A program made the translations under genes and the position numbers. A model generated the notes under the pieces. It had not been told where the DNA came from, searched no databases, and was given only the letters and a program-made list of their open reading frames with translations. Shown here in pieces: positions 58,262 through 64,000 of a stretch of 64,000 bases of DNA (position 1 is the first letter of the stretch; the number at the start of each line of letters is the position of its first letter). This DNA is from Rhynchopus euleeides (lineage: Eukaryota > Euglenozoa > Diplonemea > Diplonemida > Diplonemidae), in assembly GCA_963210315.1 (NCBI GenBank), contig OY723268.1:2108001-2172000 (forward strand), in the 5' to 3' direction.

Positions 58262-59281
58262 TCACCACTCGATCTTCGCCGACACCTGTGCTGTCTCGCG
58301 CGCGTGTGCGTTTTCCGCCGCTGATACGTAACGCATCACACCGTCGACCGTCGCGTGTCTCGAGAGGAGGCGCACCTCCTCCAGTGGAACGTTCTTTCGC
58401 GCAAGCTGTGTGAGTGCCCCCCTCCGCAGAGAGTGTGCCGTGAGCCCCCTCCGTGCCCGCTTGACGGCTTTTACCACGGTCCGGTAGGTGACGTCCGCCG
58501 GGAACAGTCTCGTCTCTCCTGCTCTGCGCGCCCTGCGGAGGCGGTGTCGGAGGATACGGTGTAGGTCCTTCGGCAGGGAGATTCCTGTGATGTGACCCAT
58601 GTGGAAAGGGTCCGCCTTCGACTGGGTCCAGCGCACGTATATCGGCTCGCTGCGCTTTTCCGCTGTGACGTCCTTCACATACAAGCGCAGTGCGTCCGAG
58701 GCCCTTGCCGCACCCCCCCACATGATGCCGAGCAGCAGTTTCACGAGGGGACGTGGCTCCTTCGCTAGCGCCTCCCGGATGTTGTGGGCTGTTGCTGGTT
58801 CTGCTTGCTTCAGTGGTCGTAGTGCTCCTCCCCGTTTCAGCGCCCGCCTGTAGTCCGCCACAATTTGTTTTCCGTCGAGGGGGAACGCTGCGAAGCGTCT
58901 GAGTGCTGCTGCAAGGTTGTTGAGGTACTGGAGGGCGGACTGCACTGATAGCCCGTCCTTCCGTTGCTTCGTGACCCACAGCACCGCCCCTTCGTCGTGT
59001 GGCAGTGTTCGCCTCTCCGCTTTCATCCACCCTTCCCGGAACTGCGAGTACCTGTCGTATGTGCGGCGGAGGGCCCCCCAGTATGTGGGTGCGAGGGCTT
59101 GGGCCAGGGTGTGTTGCAGTTCCTGGCGAATGGTGGTTGCTTCCTCCGGGGTCACGCTCGTCTCGGTCTTGCGGGGGCGTCCTCTTGTTGACGGGGGGGC
59201 AGATGGTACTGCCTTCACATACACCACCGCGGCGGGGGGGAGGGTCGTGGCCCGCGGGCGTCCCCTGCTGGTGTCGGGGAG
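58262..59281 (-). CDS. Element 2 tyrosine recombinase
   Basis: Open in the gag frame directly after CAG TGA CTC. The first AUG lies inside the conserved N-terminal helix (FREGWMKAERR), so normal initiation would cut the domain; readthrough or non-AUG initiation is inferred. Catalytic residues: Arg in GGAARASDALRL, HSLRRG, SRHATVDGV and MRYVSA, a complete R-HxxR-H-Y set. A GRPRK motif near the start also occurs as GRPR/GRPL in elements 1 and 3. It would integrate circular copies at the repeat core. Confidence 0.88.
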   Translation of the reverse strand, partial: LPDTSRGRPRATTLPPAAVVYVKAVPSAPPSTRGRPRKTETSVTPEEATTIRQELQHTLAQALAPTYWGALRRTYDRYSQFREGWMKAERRTLPHDEGAVLWVTKQRKDGLSVQSALQYLNNLAAALRRFAAFPLDGKQIVADYRRALKRGGALRPLKQAEPATAHNIREALAKEPRPLVKLLLGIMWGGAARASDALRLYVKDVTAEKRSEPIYVRWTQSKADPFHMGHITGISLPKDLHRILRHRLRRARRAGETRLFPADVTYRTVVKAVKRARRGLTAHSLRRGALTQLARKNVPLEEVRLLSRHATVDGVMRYVSAAENAHARETAQVSAKIEW

Positions 59282-60352
59282 TCACTGTCGCTTGCCTTTC
59301 CCCCCCCGTCCTTTGTGATGGCCCTTTCCCGAGTAGGGCGCGGGGCGGTCCTGCGTGTTACGCTCCTGCAGGAACCGCTCCTGAAACGCGGCCCGCCTCT
59401 CCTGTGTGTCGTCCTGCGTGGCCCGCCCCTCCCGGAGTAGGCGCCCGTGTGTCACCGCATCGTACTTCGCTGGGTCCATAATCTTCGCCTTTGCCAGGTA
59501 GAGGCGGGCGCCCGCGCGCCCCTTCAGGAGAAAGTGCGAGTTCATAACGACGATTGTCTTGTGGAGGGCCTCGGTAAAGCGATCCGGATCATCGTCGTCG
59601 CGGATCAGTCCCATTGTCTGAAACAGAGCGTCGAAGGCCTGGATGAGCTGGTGTTGCCAGTCTGGTGAGCTCGGGGCATCGCTGAGCTCCGCCTGTCGGA
59701 AAACCCGGGATACCTCAGCTTTCACCAACCTGCGTCCGGGGACAGTGGCGATCGACGATCCCCAGGTCGACACGATGTGGGCGGAGAAATCGGCGGGCAG
59801 CTCGGCCTCCGTCCGCTGCAGCGCCTTCTGCAGGGTGGCGATCTGCTTCGCCTGCGTCTCCACGGTCTTCTTCAGCTCCTTCTGTTCCTTCTCCAGCCGG
59901 CCTGTCAATTTCAGCAGGTACTCCAGCGAGTTCGCCACGCGGAGATCGGTGTTCGAGTCGGCGGGGTGGTGTGCGTCCCTGTGCTGGAGGCCCGTGCCAC
60001 TCTGGCTGTCCGCCTCGCTGTACTCCCCGTCCTCGCCTAGCTCGCCCGTCGCTGCTGCCAGGTCCGCCGCGGTCTCCTCGTCGACTGCCTGCCGGACCCA
60101 TGCGCACTCGGGGCACACCCAGCCCCTGTCCCCTGCGCCCTCGAGCCATTCGGGGACGACGTGCGCCGGGATGTGCTCTCTCAAGCACGTCCTGACCGTG
60201 GTCCCACCGCAGTCGTGGCAGCTGAATGCGGTCCTGGCTGTGTGTGTAGTATTGCACGTTTCGAATATGCACTCGGGGCGACGCTCTGCTGGCTCGTTGT
60301 CGGGGTGGGCGGGGTCGGGAACCTTCAGGGTGTCCCAATCCAGAGTGGCCAT
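59282..60352 (-). CDS. Element 2 Gag-like zinc-finger protein
   Basis: 356 residues from ATG 60352 (MATLDWDTLKV), equivalent to MDVDWALVEV of element 1. The frame is also open through the upstream 36-bp repeats, but those encode only RRGTETTPSCV units. The Cys/His cluster ECIFETC...CHDCG...TCLREH...GWVCPECAW matches element 1. A coiled coil (RLEKEQKELKKTVETQAKQI), a helical domain with AHIVSTW and AEVSRVFRQA, and a basic tail (YSGKGHHKGRGGKGKRQ) follow. It ends UGA-C and overlaps nothing. A nucleoprotein-forming role is inferred from position. Confidence 0.84.
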   Translation of the reverse strand: MATLDWDTLKVPDPAHPDNEPAERRPECIFETCNTTHTARTAFSCHDCGGTTVRTCLREHIPAHVVPEWLEGAGDRGWVCPECAWVRQAVDEETAADLAAATGELGEDGEYSEADSQSGTGLQHRDAHHPADSNTDLRVANSLEYLLKLTGRLEKEQKELKKTVETQAKQIATLQKALQRTEAELPADFSAHIVSTWGSSIATVPGRRLVKAEVSRVFRQAELSDAPSSPDWQHQLIQAFDALFQTMGLIRDDDDPDRFTEALHKTIVVMNSHFLLKGRAGARLYLAKAKIMDPAKYDAVTHGRLLREGRATQDDTQERRAAFQERFLQERNTQDRPAPYSGKGHHKGRGGKGKRQ

Positions 60353-60359
60353 CTTCTCT

Positions 60360-60565
60360 GTTACGCAGCTCGGCGTAGTTACTGTTCCTCTCCTATTCAC
60401 GCAGCTCGGCGTAGTTTCTGTTCCTCTCCTATTCACGCAGCTCGGCGTAGTTTCTGTTTCTCTCCTATACACGCAGCTCGGCGTAGTTTCTGTTCCTCTC
60501 CTATACACGCAGCTCGGCGTACTCCCTCAGCCCGTTCTGTTCCTCTCCTATACACGCAGCTCGGC
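60360..60565. repeat. 36-bp tandem repeat in element 2 leader
   Basis: About five to six units with acgcagctcggcgtag and ttctgttcctctcctat, directly upstream of gag. Position matches the 109-bp array of element 1, but the sequence is unrelated. Confidence 0.88.
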
Positions 60566-60630
60566 GGACTCTGTCCGCTTCTGTCACTCTTGCTCCCCTC
60601 TTGATTCTCTCGCCTGCTTGATAGTTTGAT

Positions 60631-60766
60631 GCGTTGACGCTTCTACACACAAAACCCTGAACTGATCACACCCTGAGCCTGATGAAGGGTGGGGTTAGTG
60701 TATAGAGCACGTTTGGTTGCAGCTGTGGTGGGGCGCTTTCCGCTCACACGAGTGTGCTTAAAAAAA
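60631..60766 (+). repeat. Right half of family A repeat after element 2
   Basis: From the core (60631-60648) through aaaaccctgaactgatcac to cacacgagtgtgcttaaaa. Together with 56315-56389 it reconstitutes a full family A repeat. Confidence 0.9.
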
Positions 60767-60931
60767 AATGTCACTCCAGTACAGCCGCTCTTTACTCGTA
60801 TTTTGTTTGTGATGCGTTGACGCTTCCACACACAAAACCTCAACTCCTGTGATGGGGGAGGCTAGTGGTGTGCGGAGCACGTTTGGCTGTGGTGGAGTGA
60901 CATTTTCTGCTCACAAGTGTGCGTAAAAAAT
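60767..60931 (+). repeat. Inverted-end dispersed repeat, family B (full copy)
   Basis: Complete B copy, near-identical to 25827-25993 in the opposite orientation. Confidence 0.9.
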
Positions 60932-60992
60932 GTCACTCCAGTACAGCCGCTCTTTACTCGTATTTTGTTTGTGATGCGTTGACGCTTCCACT
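60932..60992 (+). repeat. Left half of family B repeat, target of element 3
   Basis: From atgtcactccag to the core gcgttgacgcttccac (60976-60991); element 3 starts at caggaccctc. Confidence 0.88.
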
Positions 60993-60997
60993 CAGGA

Positions 60998-61043
60998 CCC
61001 TCATCCGGAGGGACGTGGCCGTCCCTGGTCTCTCGGGACGGCC
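60998..61043 (-). other. Paired 3'-terminal hairpins of element 3
   Basis: Hairpin 1 CCCTC-atccg-GAGGG. Hairpin 2 GGCCGTCCC (61017-61025) with GGGACGGCC (61035-61043), nine perfect pairs. RT stops just beyond, at 61051. Confidence 0.78.
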
Positions 61044-61050
61044 GCGGAAG

Positions 61051-62819
61051 TTACGCGCCGGGTATCGGGCGTGTCTCCAGGAAAGCCGGGTCTGCCGCTT
61101 GCTTACCCCGGGTGTATTCGTCAGCTCTCTGGTCCTGGGAAGCCACCCACTGCGGTCGGAGCCGCATCCTATTCTTCCGGGCGATGGTGAAGATCTCCTG
61201 CAACACCAGGTTGCCGCGGAAGTTGGAGCAGTGGCCCCTGCGCATCGAGAACACAAGGGGGAGGTTGTCGATGTAGCATGTCACGGTCATGTCTGTATAC
61301 CTCTGAGCCAGTCGCAGGCCTTGCCAGACGGCGTGTGCCTCCTTTAGGAAAATGTGCGCCCCCTCGTCCGCTCCGCGGAACGTTCCCTGTGCGACTGTCT
61401 CCCCCTCTGGCCTGACTAGAATGGCGGCCCACTCGCGCGATGATGCATCTGTCCATAGCGATACCACGAAGGGGGGGTCAGTCGCGGCCCGCCAGTCGTT
61501 CACTGCGATGAAGCGCATACGGTCCACAGTCTCACGCTGCACCGAGGTGGGTACTGTGCATACTGCATCCCACGTACCCCCTTCCGCGTGTGCCCGCTTC
61601 GCCACTCGTCGGATGAATGAAAGGGCTGCCGGCATGTAGCACATTGGGGCGCGCATGACGTAGGACTGCCACACGAGCGCACCGAACACCCGAAACACCC
61701 CGCGCGGCGTCGAGCTCCCCTCGAGCAGTGCCCCCAGCTCGCTGCGCTCGATGATCTTTCGGATCCAGGCCGGGTCCATCCTGAAAGTGTGCCGTTGTAA
61801 GTCGAACTCGATGCCGAACACGGAGAAGTGCTGTGTCGGTCTTCCGTGCTGTGGGTCGTCGAAGTTCAGCGCCGCTCGGACTTCCCTGCACCGCCCGAGG
61901 AAAGCAGCGTATTGGTTCGCCACCTCCTCTCGGGTTCGCCCCAGCACCACGAAGTTGTCGATCCAGCAGATCCCCTGGCTGGGCGGGAGCAGCACCCTTG
62001 CGCTCCTGTTCGCGATAGATGGAGAGTGCGACCAGCCCATGCACATGACGGTGAGGAATGTCTTGATGAACTCGTCGCGTTCACCCCCGACCCAGACTCC
62101 AAAAAAGCGCTGGATTTCCTTCTGCACTGGGAACTGGTAGAACCAGCTCCGCGCGTCCGCCATCACGACCCACTCTGCGAGAGCAATGCGTCGCGTCACC
62201 TCGATGATGTCGTCCAGGCGCATGTCCGGGGGTCGGACCATGTGCTTGTTGAGCGGCCTGGCGTCGACGATGAAGCGTAATCCTCCCGACTTTTTGGACA
62301 CGGTGAAAGCCGGGAGGGTGAGGTAGGCGGCAGCATCCGCCTCCTTCAGCACTCCGAAGCCCTCCAGGTCGTCGAGGTGTTGCAGCATGTGTCGGGATAC
62401 CTTGCGGTGGCGTCTGAACGCCTCCCTTGCGCCTGGCAGCAGCGCGTTCTCAAATACCCTCGGCTCCCGGATCAGATCTATCACGCCGTCCAACTCCCCT
62501 GCCGTGTCCATCTCCACCAGCCTGTCGAGGTCGAGCCGTGTCTTGCAGATCGGTGCGATGGCTTCACCGTGTGTCCCCGCATCACGCCCCTCCTTTGCCG
62601 GCCGCAGCAGCTTGTCTCCCGCGCACACCGCGAGGTCGCTCTCATACCCGTTTTCAATGCCTGGCCCGTACGACTCGTCGGTGTCCGGGTCGTCTTCGGT
62701 CTGACCCACTTCCTGATAAGCCTCCTGTGGCGCCATCAGGCGTCGGAGCTTTGCCGGGAAGTGTGATGATGATGTCTGCGGGTCCCCTCCCCGCTTCGTT
62801 CGTCTCCGCCGACGCCTCC
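61051..62819 (-). CDS. Element 3 RT/RNase H
   Basis: Starts at the recombinase stop (CAGTGA read GTG in the -1 frame) with a basic run VRRRRRRRTK and SSHFP before any AUG. RT motifs AFTVSKKSGGLRFIVDA, MADARSWFYQF, MGWSHSPSIANRS and ICWIDNF (WIDN again). RNase H residues LWTDAS, LKEAHAVW, YIDNL, RADEYTRG. Ends TAA. Frame intact; closest in its motifs to element 2. Confidence 0.87.
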
Positions 62820-63809
62820 TCACTGGTCGATCTTCGCTGATATCCTCGCCGTGTCTCTCGCGCGCGCATTCTCCGCCGCCGACACGTAGCGAATCACCCC
62901 GTCCACTGTGGCATGTCGTGACAGCAGCCTGACTTCCTCCAGGGGCACTCCCTTCCTCGCCAGATGTGTCAGCGCGCCGCGGCGGAGGGAGTGTGTAGTC
63001 AGAGTCGCCCTGGCTCTCTTGATTGCCTTTGTCGCACAGCGGTACCCTACACTTGGGGGGAACAGGGTTGTCTGCTTGCGTTTTTCTGCCTGCCTGAGAC
63101 GCCGCTCCAGGATCTTCCGGAGGCCTGCCTGCAGGGTGATGCCTGTGATGTGCCCGACACGGAACGGGTCCGACTTTGACTGCGTCCAGCGGATGTTGAC
63201 TACGTCGTTGTCCGGGTCCGGCTGAACATCCTTCACGTCGAGGCGGAGTGCATCTGACACGCGCGCAGCCCCCCTCCACATGATGCCCAGCAGCAGCTGT
63301 ACCAGTCGGCGCGGTTCGCGTTCGATCGCCCTTCGAATGTCCTGTGGGGTCGCGGGTTGTGCCTGGCGCTTCGGCTTCAGCGCTCCCTGCCGCTTGAGCG
63401 CGCGGCGGTAATCGCTGAGGACCTGGACACTGTCGAGCGGGTAGCCCTCGAATCTCCTGAGGGCCCCTGCGATGTTGTTCAGGTACTGCAGGGTCGAGGA
63501 CGTCGACAGGCCCCCCAAACGTTGGCTGGTCGCCCATAGCATCGCGCACTCGTCGTGTGGCGGCATTCTCCCCGCTGTGTCTGCCCACTGCCTGCGGAAC
63601 TGTGTGTACTGGTCGTATGCTCTGCGTAGTGTCTTCCAGTAGGTCGGGGCGAGGGCGTGTGTCAGGGTCTTTTGGAAAGAGTCGCGGATCTCCTTGCACT
63701 TCTGGGGTGTCAGCCGGGTGCCCTTCTTCAACGGCCGCCCCCGACCGGTCGGGGGGAGGGTCGGCACGGCCTCCTGGTACAGCAGGCCGTAGTGTCCCCC
63801 CTTGTCCGG
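62820..63809 (-). CDS. Element 3 tyrosine recombinase
   Basis: In frame with gag, straight after AAC TGA CCG. No AUG lies ahead of the conserved N-terminal helices; the first residues are PDKGGHYGLLYQ, then a GRGRPLKKG basic patch. Catalytic residues: Arg in RGAARVSDALRL, HSLRRG, SRHATVDGV and IRYVSA. Ends in CAG TGA GGA. Confidence 0.88.
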   Translation of the reverse strand, partial: PDKGGHYGLLYQEAVPTLPPTGRGRPLKKGTRLTPQKCKEIRDSFQKTLTHALAPTYWKTLRRAYDQYTQFRRQWADTAGRMPPHDECAMLWATSQRLGGLSTSSTLQYLNNIAGALRRFEGYPLDSVQVLSDYRRALKRQGALKPKRQAQPATPQDIRRAIEREPRRLVQLLLGIMWRGAARVSDALRLDVKDVQPDPDNDVVNIRWTQSKSDPFRVGHITGITLQAGLRKILERRLRQAEKRKQTTLFPPSVGYRCATKAIKRARATLTTHSLRRGALTHLARKGVPLEEVRLLSRHATVDGVIRYVSAAENARARDTARISAKIDQ

Positions 63810-64000
63810 TCAGTTCCGCTTCCCGAGTCCCTTCGACGCGCGTCCCTTTCCCGCGCTCCGGCCCCTGCCCTTGCTTGGGAGCCGGTATGGCACCGATCTG
63901 TCTTCGGCCTTCGCCTCCGCTTTTGCCCACACTGCCTCTTGCTTGGCTCTGCCCTCTTCGATGAACCTCCTGTGGAGGGCAACCGTGTAGTCGGAGGGTG
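63810..64000 (-). CDS. Element 3 Gag-like protein, C-terminal part
   Basis: Last ~63 codons only, cut by the window edge. The tail (LHRRFIEEGRAKQ..., then a Gly/Lys/Arg-rich end GKRN) aligns with the end of the element 2 Gag (HGRLLREGRATQ..., GKRQ). It ends UGA-C. Confidence 0.8.
   Translation of the reverse strand, partial: PSDYTVALHRRFIEEGRAKQEAVWAKAEAKAEDRSVPYRLPSKGRGRSAGKGRASKGLGKRN

Larger units (their letters stand above)
56390..60630 (-). mobile_element. YR retroelement 2, complete, 4241 bp between core copies
   Basis: Best-defined copy: the core gcgttgacgcttctacac lies at 56372-56389 and again at 60631-60648 in the same orientation. Outside it are the left and right halves of one family A repeat, so the empty site can be read directly. 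Order on minus: 36-bp repeat leader, gag, recombinase, RT/RNase H, hairpins. Confidence 0.9.
60993..64000 (-). mobile_element. YR retroelement 3 (5' end beyond window)
   Basis: Same order as elements 1 and 2. Gag is cut by the window edge. Inserted in a family B repeat, whereas element 2 is in family A, so the core rather than the flanking arms is what the insertions share. Confidence 0.88.

Noticed and set aside
59282-59284. UGA reassigned as a sense codon genome-wide
   Set aside because: The giant protein, both WD40 genes, the coiled-coil gene and the monooxygenase all end in UGA at sensible places.
58262-59285. RT frame extended through the recombinase region up to the gag stop, in all three elements
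   Set aside because: The translation there is not conserved between elements, while the recombinase frame is; openness is explained by rare T in third codon positions.

Overview
The window is nuclear DNA of a GC-rich unicellular eukaryote. Genes carry few introns, and all four introns I could place begin GTATG and end CAG. Coding regions have very G/C-rich third positions, which leaves long meaningless open frames on the other strand. The mobile elements have the gene order gag - tyrosine recombinase (YR) - reverse transcriptase (RT)/RNase H, known from the VIPER/TATE elements of kinetoplastids. The LINE carries a 2A-like motif ahead of its endonuclease, as in trypanosome L1Tc. With true cis-introns present, my best guess is a euglenozoan outside the kinetoplastids, perhaps a diplonemid. 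This is inference from gene content only.

Cellular genes, all on +, occupy 1-28.5 kb and 39.3-46.3 kb. Bases 1-17862 hold most of a giant type I surface protein: three VWA domains, about 75-80 six-cysteine EGF-like modules, one membrane helix and an acidic tail, with two introns near the 3' end. Then come a ubiquitin-like/WD40 protein (20.3 kb), a coiled-coil protein (22.1 kb), a secreted Cys-rich protein (24.7 kb) and a three-exon BTB gene (26.4-28.5 kb). Further on are a flavin monooxygenase (39.3 kb), a calpain-like protease with a lipidation-type N-terminus (42.0 kb) and a second ubiquitin-like/WD40 paralogue (45.1 kb). They do not form an obvious pathway. The surface, secreted and calpain proteins suggest cell-surface and cortex functions.

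Mobile and repeat DNA fills the rest. A non-LTR retrotransposon (29.0-35.8 kb, minus) is broken by a 200-base N gap. Then follow a CT microsatellite, a MITE with 19-bp perfect terminal inverted repeats, and a dispersed repeat lying inverted on either side of the monooxygenase gene. From 47.4 kb to the end are three related YR retroelements, all minus (47.7-52.4, 56.4-60.6 and 61.0->64.0 kb), separated by a 2-kb hairpin-rich satellite and by copies of a ~186-bp inverted-end repeat.

The most unusual part is how these retroelements are organised. (i) The YR elements sit inside the ~186-bp repeats at one conserved core, gcgttgacgctt(c/t)nacac, and element 2 has the core directly repeated on both sides. 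(ii) In all three YR elements and in the unrelated LINE, the first ORF ends in UGA followed by C, and the next enzyme continues in the same frame, mostly with no usable AUG. This points to stop-codon readthrough; in the LINE a 2A-like motif follows 21 codons later. (iii) RT begins in the -1 frame exactly at the YR stop (GUGA) without an AUG. (iv) The RT active site reads WIDN instead of YxDD in all three. (v) Each element ends 3' in two hairpins, the second differing in sequence but keeping its pairing.
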